DNA from: Coriobacteriales bacterium
GTDB lineage: Bacteria > Actinomycetota > Coriobacteriia > Coriobacteriales > UBA8131
Assembly (NCBI GenBank): GCA_031288185.1
Contig: JAITRZ010000014.1
Coordinates: 1 to 64,000, forward strand
Direction: 5' to 3'
DNA length: 64,000 bases
Under the pieces are notes generated by a model, which was not told the origin of the DNA, did no database searches, and saw only the letters and a list, made by a program, of their open reading frames with translations. A program made the position numbers and the translations under genes. Shown here piece after piece: positions 52,577 through 61,014 of the stretch (position 1 is the stretch's first letter; each line of letters starts with the position of its first letter).

Positions 52577-53707
52577 CTAATCCTTGGCTATCTCGCGTTC
52601 CAGTAGATGGATCTTGATAAGGTCAGGATGTATCACCGCCTCCTGTGGCTGACCAAGGGCGGCAAGCAGGACAACGCGCAGGCCATCCCGCGCGGCGGCG
52701 GCGTTGACCAGCATCTCCTCAAACAGCACGTCAACGTCAAACGGCTCAAGAAGAGGCGGCAGGTTGAGACTGGTCAGTAGGGATTCCTGTTGGGTTGTGA
52801 GCTCCCTGGAGGCGTTGATAACCTCCTCGGCCAGCCTGGCACAGTAACGCATACCCTCTGCCAGGGCGCGACCAGAGGCAACGGGCGCAGTGGGTGCGGC
52901 AGCCGACACGGCTAGTGCCACAGCCTCCAGGGCGTGCGCGAACGGCCGGCCATAGCTCTGGTAGGCACATGTTTCTGTAGCGTTGGCGTTGGTGGTAAGG
53001 GCGAGCGCTCGAAAAGCGAGGGTTTGAACTATGGCCTCCTGAAGGCTGGCTTCATCATGCGCCACCAGCCCCTCGACGTTATTGTGTAACCACTCCAGCG
53101 AACCCCCGCCTTCCAGCAGGGCCGTTTGGGCAATTTCCGCAAAGCCGTTTTCCCAATCGGCCCTTGAGTTCGCGGCCAGCGATTGGAGGTCACAGGTCGC
53201 GTACACCGGCAAGCTGTCAGTCACAATCCGGTCGCTGGCAGTTCCCATATCAAGGGCCGCATGGTTTGCCAGGGTGTGGCCCACCATGGCGGCCAGCGTC
53301 ACCGGTACACGCACCAGGGGGAGACCGCCTTGGTAGACTGCTGATGCAAATCCTGCCGCGTCCAACACCGCCTCTCCACCCAGAGCGACAATCAGGGTGC
53401 CGCGCCTAGTATCTAAAAGCGTTATTTGTTTAAGCAATTTAAGAACCGCCGGAGCGGACTTGGCCGCGCGGCCAGACGGCAGGGTTATCTCTGCGACGGT
53501 AAACGCTGCCTTTGACAAACCGGCCCTGGCTTTTTGCAGGGATGCGGGAGAAATAAGCGCGTCGGTTACTAAAATCGCGTTGTCTGTGGTACTGGTAAGG
53601 AGGGTATCGCGCAGGTGCACCCCCAGGTTTACCAACAGGCGATTGCCCACACGTATATCAAAACGGTGCTTTTCATCAATGATCGCGCGCAGGCGACGGG
53701 TTCCCAT
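52577..53707 (-). CDS. 3-dehydroquinate-synthase-fold protein lacking catalytic residues
   Basis: A 376-residue protein that aligns with AroB along its length: VALGGEAVLDAAGFASAVYQGG matches the NAD-binding GGGVVGDLAGFVAA region and VRVPVTLAAMVGH matches VPTTLLAQVDSS. But residues known as essential are changed: the DSSVGGK segment reads GHTLANH, the Lys of AExIKYG is Gln (AEIAQTA), the metal His of FGHTFGH is Arg (YGRPFAH) and the HGEAVAIGM motif is SGRALAEGM. It should not make dehydroquinate. A pseudoenzyme or a new activity is possible. It follows a multi-cluster Fe-S gene by ten bases on the same strand. Confidence 0.7.
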   Translation of the reverse strand: MGTRRLRAIIDEKHRFDIRVGNRLLVNLGVHLRDTLLTSTTDNAILVTDALISPASLQKARAGLSKAAFTVAEITLPSGRAAKSAPAVLKLLKQITLLDTRRGTLIVALGGEAVLDAAGFASAVYQGGLPLVRVPVTLAAMVGHTLANHAALDMGTASDRIVTDSLPVYATCDLQSLAANSRADWENGFAEIAQTALLEGGGSLEWLHNNVEGLVAHDEASLQEAIVQTLAFRALALTTNANATETCAYQSYGRPFAHALEAVALAVSAAAPTAPVASGRALAEGMRYCARLAEEVINASRELTTQQESLLTSLNLPPLLEPFDVDVLFEEMLVNAAAARDGLRVVLLAALGQPQEAVIHPDLIKIHLLEREIAKD

Positions 53708-53716
53708 CCTGATCCT

Positions 53717-54925
53717 CTACCGCTCATAGATCTGACCGCCGCCCAGCAGTTTATACATGGCGTGATATATCTGCTTGGGATCGTTGAGCCGGTGGGCGGG
53801 CGGCTGCATGGTAAAGCGAATAATGGCGCCTTCTATCAGTTCTTTGATAGGCACCTTACTCTCGATACAAATAGCCTGGGTGGGACAGATGTCCTCACAA
53901 AGGCGGCACTGTACACAGTCTGCCGGATAGTGTTCCACACCCATGTCGCCGTTTTTACCCGGATCGTCAAACATGGCAATTGCGCCAGTAGGGCAGAATG
54001 TCGCGCACATCCGGCATGCGCTACAGCGTTTCGCGTCGATGCGCAGATAGCCCCACAGGCGGCTGTCAAGGTATTGGGCCATCGGCTCGCCAATGAGTGC
54101 CAGATGATCAAGCATCCGCTCGCGACGGCTAGGCACAAAGTGGGGCAAGGTGCCATCGGCCATCACCTTAACCACACGGGGTCGGGATCCATCAAGCGCC
54201 TGTTGCTCCATCTCCAGAGTTTGAAGTGCCGCCTGGCTGGCCGCTTCGGTCATGCGGGTTTTAATCTGGGTAAAAAACTCTCGGCGCGACACACCATCAA
54301 CATCTGAGGTCTGCGCAGCTTTGTTTCTCTTGCGCAGGACGTTAGCAGGTAGCCCCTCGTCCATCCGCATTGGATCATCACGCCCCCACACTGCGAGCAG
54401 GGCGCGCATTGTTTCTAAAACAAGTTTTGCAACCTCATAGCCACGGGCGCGGTCGCAATCTGCGCAGATGGCATGAGCAAACCGCGGCGCTGGCATTCCA
54501 GAGGCAATCAGCGCAACAAGTTCGCTTTCTTCTAAGCGTCCCAGACAGCCAAGTCCTATGACCCGGCTCTTATCATACGTGCCTTTGCAGGCATCAAGCA
54601 GTGGCTCACAGGCAAAGACAGGTGCCTGCCCGGTCTCTCTGAGGACGTTCATGCTCATCTCCAACAGCTCTGAGGCTGCTGGCTTGCGCGCTTCTAAGGC
54701 CATCGTTGGGCAGGCGGCGGCGCAGCTGCCACAGCCCAAACAGGTGTCGGGATCAACGGACAGTGTATTGTTTTCTATTCTGATGGCTTCGGGTGTACAG
54801 GCCTGCAGGCAGCGTCGACAGTGAGCGTTACGGTTGCGCACCAAAACGCAACGTTCAGGGTGAAGGATTAGATCGTCGGTATCCAACCTGCTTAGGCCAT
54901 CAACTAAATCCAGTATAACCGGCAT
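53717..54925 (-). CDS. Multi-cluster 4Fe-4S protein, two dicluster ferredoxin domains
   Basis: A 402-residue soluble protein. The first dicluster domain has CRRCLQACTP and CLGCGSCAAACP (about residues 35-75), the second CSACRMCATFCP and CVQCRLCEDICP (about 300-355). Between them is a domain with further Cys (FACEPLLDACKG, GLGCLGRL, CADCDRARGYE) that resembles no fold I can name with certainty. The start MPVILDLVDGL is at ATG 54925 with GAGG upstream; the frame before it is unconserved. No signal is present in this form, so it acts in the cytoplasm, possibly as an electron hub for the divergent respiratory genes. Confidence 0.82.
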   Translation of the reverse strand: MPVILDLVDGLSRLDTDDLILHPERCVLVRNRNAHCRRCLQACTPEAIRIENNTLSVDPDTCLGCGSCAAACPTMALEARKPAASELLEMSMNVLRETGQAPVFACEPLLDACKGTYDKSRVIGLGCLGRLEESELVALIASGMPAPRFAHAICADCDRARGYEVAKLVLETMRALLAVWGRDDPMRMDEGLPANVLRKRNKAAQTSDVDGVSRREFFTQIKTRMTEAASQAALQTLEMEQQALDGSRPRVVKVMADGTLPHFVPSRRERMLDHLALIGEPMAQYLDSRLWGYLRIDAKRCSACRMCATFCPTGAIAMFDDPGKNGDMGVEHYPADCVQCRLCEDICPTQAICIESKVPIKELIEGAIIRFTMQPPAHRLNDPKQIYHAMYKLLGGGQIYER

Positions 54926-55185
54926 CTCACAAACCTCGCTTTCTGGACTCCTGCATCCGGGGGAGGCCGGTGGGGGGCCGCCAGATGAAGATTCTCGCAC
55001 AACCTTCTAAATGTCCAAAAGGTACTCGCGCGGAGGGATAAGGGGCGCCCTCCTTGTCCCGTCTCTGTCTCGTCTCCGCTTAAGACGTTACGGTACAGAC
55101 CCTAACCTGGCGCACAGAGGACAACAGGGCCAAGGTTGGCCCAAGCCGCTTAAGACAGGCGAAATGTTACGCGCCGCATGGCCGA

Positions 55186-55215
55186 TTGACTAAAGGCGGC
55201 CCTCTCGTCTATCAT
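55186..55215 (+). promoter_or_regulatory. Promoter of the winged-helix/TorD operon
   Basis: TTGACT (55186-55191), an 18-bp spacer and TATCAT (55210-55215). It is about 120 bases before the first gene. Confidence 0.5.
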
Positions 55216-55261
55216 AGCAGAGGGAAAAACCGCTGGCCTCAGCGGATGTTGTTTGCAGAAG

Positions 55262-55283
55262 AACCCCTCAGGGGGTTTGTTTG
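55262..55283 (+). terminator. Terminator-like hairpin in the leader (possible attenuator)
   Basis: AACCCC-TC-AGGGGGTT followed by TGTTTGC lies between the promoter at 55186 and the first gene. No plus-strand gene lies upstream for it to end, so it may attenuate the operon it precedes. Confidence 0.5.
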
Positions 55284-55334
55284 CTGTGTAGTGTAGCATA
55301 ACCTGGTGTGCGGGCAACATCTGAGAGGACTATC

Positions 55335-56312
55335 ATGAGCCATGATCCACCTGATGCGCAGGGTTTTTCTGGTTATACAGATACCTTTCTTTCATCCCCC
55401 TTTTCTGCTCTTGACACCTTTGGCCTTGACGAGTCGTTTGATCCACTGTCAGACAGTGAATTGGATACTGATGACGAGGATTTTGAAGAGTCAATCGAGT
55501 TGATTGGCCCCGGTAGCCTTTCTGTGCGGCCGGGCTCTGCTACCAAACAAGTTGATACCCGTAGCGCACAGGAACGCATCGCCGATCTTCTGAAAGCGAT
55601 GGCTCCTCACCGCAAGGCGCTTTACGGCATCCTGGCTTTTTGTCTAAAGCCGCACCTCGCAAAGGAGGTCGACGGTGAGGTCGAGCGCCTCAAGGAGCAC
55701 AGCCTCTCTGTATTCAGTGCAGCTAATTTGACAAATCTTTTAGAACAATCCGGTGGGATTCGTCGCGTTGCGGCGGATGGTAGCGATTACAACCAAAATG
55801 CAAAACCACAACTGGTTGAGGAGGAGGGGATACCGTACCTTCGTCCGGGGCAGGCGCCTGACATCTACTGGGTTACAACTGCCGAGGGGCGCGCGGCACT
55901 TGAGGCCGACAATCCCTTACAGCGTCTGCGCGAACTATTTGCGACCGACAGCCGATACCTACCCATCTACAAGCGCATACTCACCCTGTGTAAACGTGAA
56001 GGAGGGGTATCAGTCAGGGAGTTGGGCATTCACGTGGATGATGATCCGTTGACGCAAAAGCCACGCCTGTACGCGCCCCGTTTTCTTGACCGACTGGAGA
56101 AATGCGATGCAGTCATCTGGCGCGGAAACTGGATTATCACCAACATTGGCACGAGTGCCCTGGAATTTCTGGATACGACACGCGATGACTATGCCATGCC
56201 CACGTCTGAGACAGTGGCGGCCAAACTCGCTCCACAGTTCACCGTACCTGCCATAGCATCAGCGGCGCAAGCGAAGAGGCAAGCGGATGGCAGGCCGGCA
56301 GGCCTGCCATGA
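55335..56312 (+). CDS. Winged-helix-like protein paired with TorD (copy 1)
   Basis: A 325-residue protein of unknown function. An acidic N terminus (about residues 30-65) is followed by two similar helical units: RIADLLKAMAPHRKALYGIL (about 87-106) with a later VFSAANLTNLLEQSGGIRRV, and LPIYKRILTLCKREGGVSVREL (about 220-241) with VDDDPLTQKPRLYAPRFLDRLE and a closing WRGNWIITNIG strand pair, the pattern of winged-helix domains. It is paralogous to the protein at 61744-62550, which has the same units. Both directly precede a TorD-like chaperone gene with an ATGA overlap. It may be a dedicated regulator or a maturation factor. Confidence 0.7.
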   Translation: MSHDPPDAQGFSGYTDTFLSSPFSALDTFGLDESFDPLSDSELDTDDEDFEESIELIGPGSLSVRPGSATKQVDTRSAQERIADLLKAMAPHRKALYGILAFCLKPHLAKEVDGEVERLKEHSLSVFSAANLTNLLEQSGGIRRVAADGSDYNQNAKPQLVEEEGIPYLRPGQAPDIYWVTTAEGRAALEADNPLQRLRELFATDSRYLPIYKRILTLCKREGGVSVRELGIHVDDDPLTQKPRLYAPRFLDRLEKCDAVIWRGNWIITNIGTSALEFLDTTRDDYAMPTSETVAAKLAPQFTVPAIASAAQAKRQADGRPAGLP

Positions 56313-57127
56313 CAACTGACCACTTTACGAACGCCAGTTCTTCTCCAGCTTCTGCCCATCCTAATGCAGGAGCGCCGCGCGCGTTGTCCACCAACATCTC
56401 AGACGATGGGGCATTGATAGAACTTGCTCAACTGAATGTTCAGCGCGCCGCCACCTATGCCTTCTTAAGCCGACTTTATCGGGTTGAGATCGATGCGGAG
56501 TTGTTGGAAGAGCTGCGGGAAATGCGCTTTCCGGTGGACACCGGCGACGAGAAGATTGACCGGGGTTATCGAACCATCGCTGTCTATCTAAGCGCGGTAT
56601 GGGAAAACAGCCTAACTGAACTGGCCGTGGATTATGCGCGCGTGTTCATCGGCCATGGCGTAGACGCCTTTTCTGCCGCCTATCCCTTTGAGAGCGTCTA
56701 TACCTCTGAAAAGCGCCTGCTGATGCAGGATGCTCGCGATGAGGTGCTGGCCCTCTATCGCGCCAGCGGTCTGCATAAATCCTCTCGCTGGAAGGAAGGC
56801 GAAGATCATATCGCCCTTGAGCTGGAGTTTATGCAGGCGCTTTGCCAACGAACCGCTGATGCGTTAAAAAACGGTGATGAAAAAACCGCCACGCGCCACT
56901 TGCTCTCTCAGCTAAATTTTCTCATTGACCATCTGGCAGCCTGGGCGCCAATGATGACTGCGGATATGAAGAGCTTTGCTCAAACCGGTCTTTATCAGGG
57001 ACTGGCCTGGCTGACAGAGGGCTTTCTTGAGACAGAGGTGGAATTTCTAAAGGATCTGTTGGTGTCACACGAGGCGATTGAACAAGGAGATAGATCAAGG
57101 CAAAATGGTAGGAGTGATCATGGGTGA
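56309..57127 (+). CDS. TorD/DmsD-family molybdoenzyme chaperone (copy 1)
   Basis: All-helical chaperone that binds the TAT leader and apo-form of a molybdoenzyme until cofactor is inserted. After about 45 variable residues the family region starts (ATYAFLSRLYRVEID), with VDYARVFIGHG, the hallmark YPFESVYTSEKRLLMQDAR (about residues 125-143) and EGEDHIALELEFMQ. Length is 272. The ATG overlaps the stop of the winged-helix gene (ATGA) and the gene overlaps the next start by eight bases. No catalytic molybdoenzyme is in this operon; its client must be encoded elsewhere. Confidence 0.9.
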   Translation: MTTDHFTNASSSPASAHPNAGAPRALSTNISDDGALIELAQLNVQRAATYAFLSRLYRVEIDAELLEELREMRFPVDTGDEKIDRGYRTIAVYLSAVWENSLTELAVDYARVFIGHGVDAFSAAYPFESVYTSEKRLLMQDARDEVLALYRASGLHKSSRWKEGEDHIALELEFMQALCQRTADALKNGDEKTATRHLLSQLNFLIDHLAAWAPMMTADMKSFAQTGLYQGLAWLTEGFLETEVEFLKDLLVSHEAIEQGDRSRQNGRSDHG

Positions 57128-57776
57128 GAGCGAAAGGCCGGGGATAACCCGCCGCAGCGCGGTTGTTGGAGCAGGAGCGGCTGCCGTTGTCCTAGGATTG
57201 GGCGGTTTCAGGTTTCTGCCCACAGAACCCACCTTGAGGCCACCGGGAGGACAGGCAACTGACCAGGTTGTTTCAGCCTGTATCCGTTGTGAGAAGTGCT
57301 ATGAGATCTGTCCACGTGAAGTTATTGTGCCAAGCCACATCGAGGCGGGCATTTTGAACATGCGCACCCCTACACTTGACTTCTCCGGTGATTATTGTGA
57401 TTGGTGTGGAGAAGCCAACAACGGTGACCCTCTCTGTGATAAGGTCTGCCCCACTCTGGCCCTCAGATTGCCAGAGGGCGCTAGCGCCAAAAACACCATC
57501 ATCGGCGTTGCTGAACTCTATACAACCTGGTGTCTGGCCTACAAGCTGATTGGTTGCCGTTTTTGTTACGATGCCTGTCCCTATGAGGCCATGGAGCTTG
57601 ACGGGAATAATCGCCCTTATGTGCTTAACGATAGATGCAACGGCTGTGGCGCCTGCGAAAGCGTTTGCGTTTCGCTGCAAAGCGGTTCTATCGCAGAAGG
57701 CGCCGATGAGCGCGCGATCATTGTTCGGCCGCTGAGGCAGGATGGCAGCGTCCTGTATCGCTGGAAACCGTCTTAG
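57120..57776 (+). CDS. NapG/MauM-type exported 4Fe-4S ferredoxin
   Basis: A 218-residue protein with a twin-Arg-like leader (ITRRSAVVGAGAAAVVLGLGG) and four Cys groups: CIRCEKCYEICP (about residues 54-65), CDWCGEANNGDPLCDKVCP, CRFCYDACP and CNGCGACESVC. This matches NapG/MauM ferredoxins, which with NapH oxidise menaquinol and feed exported reductases. ATG 57120 follows TAGGAG at good distance and overlaps the torD stop. It lies 20 bases before the NapH-like gene. Confidence 0.9.
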   Translation: MGESERPGITRRSAVVGAGAAAVVLGLGGFRFLPTEPTLRPPGGQATDQVVSACIRCEKCYEICPREVIVPSHIEAGILNMRTPTLDFSGDYCDWCGEANNGDPLCDKVCPTLALRLPEGASAKNTIIGVAELYTTWCLAYKLIGCRFCYDACPYEAMELDGNNRPYVLNDRCNGCGACESVCVSLQSGSIAEGADERAIIVRPLRQDGSVLYRWKPS

Positions 57777-57796
57777 GACTGGGAAGAGGAAAGCCC

Positions 57797-58852
57797 ATGA
57801 GAATTGCGAGCTTGCGTGTTCTGGTTGCTCTGGCCGTCATTGCTTTAATCACCATCGGCTTTGTAACAAATATCGGCATCGGTACGCTCTCGTCCTTTGG
57901 CTGGAGCGATATTTCTATTCTTTGCCCGCTGGGCGCTCTGACAACGATGCTAGGTGCCAAGATTCTTGTGCCACGTGCACTGATCGCCCTGGTCATCGTC
58001 GTTATATTGATTGTGCTTGTGGGCAGAGCTTTTTGTTCTTGGGTTTGTCCCGTACCGCTGCTGCAAAAGCTGCGCGCGGTGTTTCGTAAGGACAGCAAGC
58101 TCACCACACCTGATGAAGAATCAACTGTAGGGACAGGTGATACTGATACAACTGCCACCTGCAGGTCTGCCGCTTCCCTCAAGACGCAGTCTACCGCCCC
58201 TCCCAGGGTAGCGGGTAAGGCAGAAAAGGCCAGCCTGTGTCACTCAAATGGCGATGCCTCAAACTGCTCTAGCTGCGCTCAAAAGCGTGGCACCCTTGAT
58301 CCTCGGCATTTTGTGCTTGGCGGCTCCTTGCTTTCGGCTGCCCTTTTTGGCTTTCCGGTGTTTTGCCTTATCTGCCCCATCGGCTTAAGTTTTGCCGCTA
58401 TTTTGCTGGTGGTTCGGCTGTTTAGCGAAGGTGATCTAACATGGTCAATTGTTATTGTGCTGCTGCTTCTAACGGTCGAAGTGCTAATCTTTCGTAAGTG
58501 GTGTTCACAGATTTGCCCACTTTCTGCCTTCATGTCACTCCTGGCCAAGGTCAACCGGACGTTTCGGCCCGCCATCAACAAAGCCACCTGCCTTGAGACC
58601 GCCAAAGGTATTGATTGTGGACTGTGCGCAAAGGCCTGTCCCGAGGACATTGACCCGCGCCATCCCAAGCGTTCCTACGCGCCCATGAGTGAATGTACAA
58701 AGTGCCTGGAGTGCGCAAAGGCCTGTCCAACTAAAGCGTTGCGCCTGCCCTTTTTGCCTGGGTCGCGCGCAAACGGAGCTGGTTCGGACGACAGTGGAGG
58801 TTTGGGCGGCAGCGGTGGCCCCAACACATCTGAACAGGAAAGGGCCGCATGA
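57797..58852 (+). CDS. NapH-type membrane 4Fe-4S protein
   Basis: Integral membrane partner of NapG (351 residues). It has about four to five membrane helices with the Cys-Pro motifs FCSWVCPVPL (about 77-86), FCLICPIG and WCSQICPLSAF (about 235-245), and two C-terminal 4Fe-4S groups CGLCAKACP and CTKCLECAKACP (about 276-312). A hydrophilic Cys-containing loop (about 100-165), with CSSC, is larger than in NapH. Together with NapG it likely forms a quinol dehydrogenase. AGAGGAAAG lies before the ATG; the stop overlaps the next ATG (ATGA). Confidence 0.9.
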   Translation: MRIASLRVLVALAVIALITIGFVTNIGIGTLSSFGWSDISILCPLGALTTMLGAKILVPRALIALVIVVILIVLVGRAFCSWVCPVPLLQKLRAVFRKDSKLTTPDEESTVGTGDTDTTATCRSAASLKTQSTAPPRVAGKAEKASLCHSNGDASNCSSCAQKRGTLDPRHFVLGGSLLSAALFGFPVFCLICPIGLSFAAILLVVRLFSEGDLTWSIVIVLLLLTVEVLIFRKWCSQICPLSAFMSLLAKVNRTFRPAINKATCLETAKGIDCGLCAKACPEDIDPRHPKRSYAPMSECTKCLECAKACPTKALRLPFLPGSRANGAGSDDSGGLGGSGGPNTSEQERAA

Positions 58853-61014
58853 GTTCTCAGGTGATGATGGTTGATGGGGAAGCGCTTCCCATGGTTGAGA
58901 CGTACAGGATAGTCGCAGTTGACCCCAGACGCTTCACCACTCCTGAAGCGCGGTGTATCCTTGGGGGTGCTGGCACGGGCAAGACCGAACACCTCTTAAA
59001 AAGAATTTCCGCATTACTTGCGGCGGGCGCCAAACCTGGCGAACTGTTGGTGCTGTGTGCCACCCCTTCTGCTGCTATAGACTTTAGGGAGCGGCTGGCG
59101 CTCCGGATTGAAAATATCGCTTATGAGATAAGTATAATAACGCCTCGCGCGCTGGCCCTTGAGATTCTTTCAACAGAGATGGCCAGGGCATATACCAGAC
59201 GTCCCGCTCGGCTCCTCGCGTCCTTTGAAGTTAATTTTCTGCTGGAGGATATGAAGACGGTGGGCACGCGACCAGGCCGGCTTAGAGAGATACTGAAGTT
59301 TTTTTATCGAGGCTGGACAGAACTGGCTGAGGACGATCCTGAATGGCTTATCATGGCTGAAGAGGTGCACCTGCATCGTCTGCTGCTTGAAAACCTCACC
59401 TTTATGCAGGCAATGCTTGAGCCGGAACTCTCCAAGCTGGCACTTGGTTTTTTGCGTGGCAATGATGAAGCGTGCCAACAGACCGCGCCTGCTCATATTT
59501 TTGTAGACGATTATGGCTTTTTGAGCAGGGCTTCACAACTGCTGGCGCAGTTTCTGGCGGTTCAATCAATCACGGTGGCCGCAGACCCCTTTGTCAATTA
59601 CCCTGTATTTGATTCCTATCCCTATCTGGACGGTGTGCAAGAGTTCATGAGCATCAATTCAGCGGCTAACCGCACGGTACTAAGTGCCAGCTGGCGAAGC
59701 GCCGCCGTGACTGCCGCTCTGGGCGACCTCTTCTCTGACCAGGCTCTTGCATCAAACGGCTCCGCACAAACTGAAGCCGCAGGAGATATTTCAGCCCCAG
59801 GGTTGGCAGCGCACGGAAAGGAGCATGTCGAAAGAACTGGAGGCGTGGGAGATATTTCAGGACTGCCACTGCCTGAAGTGTGTCCTGGTGCACCAAGCGG
59901 GCAGGTGGATGAAGGGACGGTAACCAGCGTAGCGTTCAGCGGCCCTGCTGAGGAGTTTGAGGGGGTGGCGACCAAGGTCGAGATGTTGCTTGCCTCCGGA
60001 CTGCGGCCCAGGGACATCGGCATTGTCTCTCTGCATGAGCTTTGGGGAAAGCAGGTGGCCGCTCACCTTATGAGCCGTGGTATCCAGGCCGCCACCCTTT
60101 TTGGCGACAATCAGTTGAGAGGTGATATACGTGACTTGAGCCGTTCCTTTGCGTTGCGTGTCTATACGGCCCTGCGCCTGACGGCAAATCCCGCAGACAG
60201 TGCGTCCTGGCGTTGTTGGTGCGGATTTGGGGACTACCTCACAAACAGCGCGGCCCTGCTAGAACTAAAATCAAGGCAGCCAGGCCCCAGCCACAAGGTT
60301 CAGAGTCCTGCCTGCACAACCCCTGCTGTCCCACCTGAGCCTGTGTCACTCTTGGCCGCTTTGGCTACTAAGGGCCAACATCTGCCCGACACTGAGGACG
60401 ACATTCTTTTTGAGGATCCGACAGAAACCAGTGAACCCATTTTGGGTAAAGTGCTTGTCCAGTGGCAAAAAGGCCAGAATATCATTGCTCATTGCGCGGA
60501 TCTCAGAGGTCAAGAGCTGCTAAACAAAATTATGCATCTAGTAGCAAGCGATACGCCTAACCCTTCCTTACTTCCCCCGGCTCTCTTTTCCTTGGTTCCT
60601 GAGTGCGCTTCAGCTGTTGAATTGGCGCGTTTGCTGGAAGAACGCCTGCTTTTTCCCCATTTTGATGTCCCGTGTGACCAGGTGCGTGTTCTTGTCCCCT
60701 CACAACTTTGTGGCCTGCACTTCAAGGCGGTAATTGTTTGCGGCGCAGCCAACGGCTTTTTGCCCTGCCGTGACTATTTTGACGGCACCATCGTGTCTCT
60801 TGATCAGCGAGAGCGCATGCGCGCCCGCGATCTCAGGCTGTTTTACCTGATAGTGGGCACACCTCTCCAGGACTTGATATTTACCTGGTTTAGAAAAATA
60901 GACCTTGAGAGCGCTGAACGCTTGAAGTTGAAAATAGCGCGTATTCGCCTGGAAAAGGGCCAGCGCGTCTGTTTAATGACCCCCAGCCAGCTCCTTGAGC
61001 TCATTCACCGCTGA
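58849..61014 (+). CDS. SF1 (UvrD/Rep-like) helicase-related ATPase, divergent
   Basis: A 721-residue protein with Walker A GGAGTGKTEHLL (about residues 39-50), a motif Ia-like LLVLCATPSAAIDFRERL, a motif II-like HIFVDDYGFL (about 216-225; DD in place of DE) and a motif III-like TVAADPF, the order of UvrD-type helicases. In the C-terminal part ICGAANGFLPC-like and LRLFYLIVGTPLQDLIF occupy the places of motifs V and VI, but the TRA with its arginine finger is missing, and so is an accepted nuclease motif. Its ATG overlaps the napH-like stop. An SF1 protein coupled to a quinol-oxidising pair is unexpected. It overlaps torD copy 2 by 14 bases at its convergent end. Confidence 0.75.
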   Translation: MSSQVMMVDGEALPMVETYRIVAVDPRRFTTPEARCILGGAGTGKTEHLLKRISALLAAGAKPGELLVLCATPSAAIDFRERLALRIENIAYEISIITPRALALEILSTEMARAYTRRPARLLASFEVNFLLEDMKTVGTRPGRLREILKFFYRGWTELAEDDPEWLIMAEEVHLHRLLLENLTFMQAMLEPELSKLALGFLRGNDEACQQTAPAHIFVDDYGFLSRASQLLAQFLAVQSITVAADPFVNYPVFDSYPYLDGVQEFMSINSAANRTVLSASWRSAAVTAALGDLFSDQALASNGSAQTEAAGDISAPGLAAHGKEHVERTGGVGDISGLPLPEVCPGAPSGQVDEGTVTSVAFSGPAEEFEGVATKVEMLLASGLRPRDIGIVSLHELWGKQVAAHLMSRGIQAATLFGDNQLRGDIRDLSRSFALRVYTALRLTANPADSASWRCWCGFGDYLTNSAALLELKSRQPGPSHKVQSPACTTPAVPPEPVSLLAALATKGQHLPDTEDDILFEDPTETSEPILGKVLVQWQKGQNIIAHCADLRGQELLNKIMHLVASDTPNPSLLPPALFSLVPECASAVELARLLEERLLFPHFDVPCDQVRVLVPSQLCGLHFKAVIVCGAANGFLPCRDYFDGTIVSLDQRERMRARDLRLFYLIVGTPLQDLIFTWFRKIDLESAERLKLKIARIRLEKGQRVCLMTPSQLLELIHR

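Larger units (their letters stand above)
54926..55334. other. Divergent spacer with promoter and attenuator-like structures
   Basis: About 410 bp without a gene between the minus-strand Fe-S gene and the plus-strand operon. The promoter at 55186 and the terminator at 55262 are listed separately. CCGCTG-GCCT-CAGCGG (about 55230-55245) is a second hairpin in the leader. Confidence 0.55.

Noticed and set aside
53615..54307. A 230-codon plus-strand open frame
   Set aside because: It is antisense to the Fe-S protein, whose four Cys groups define the coding strand.
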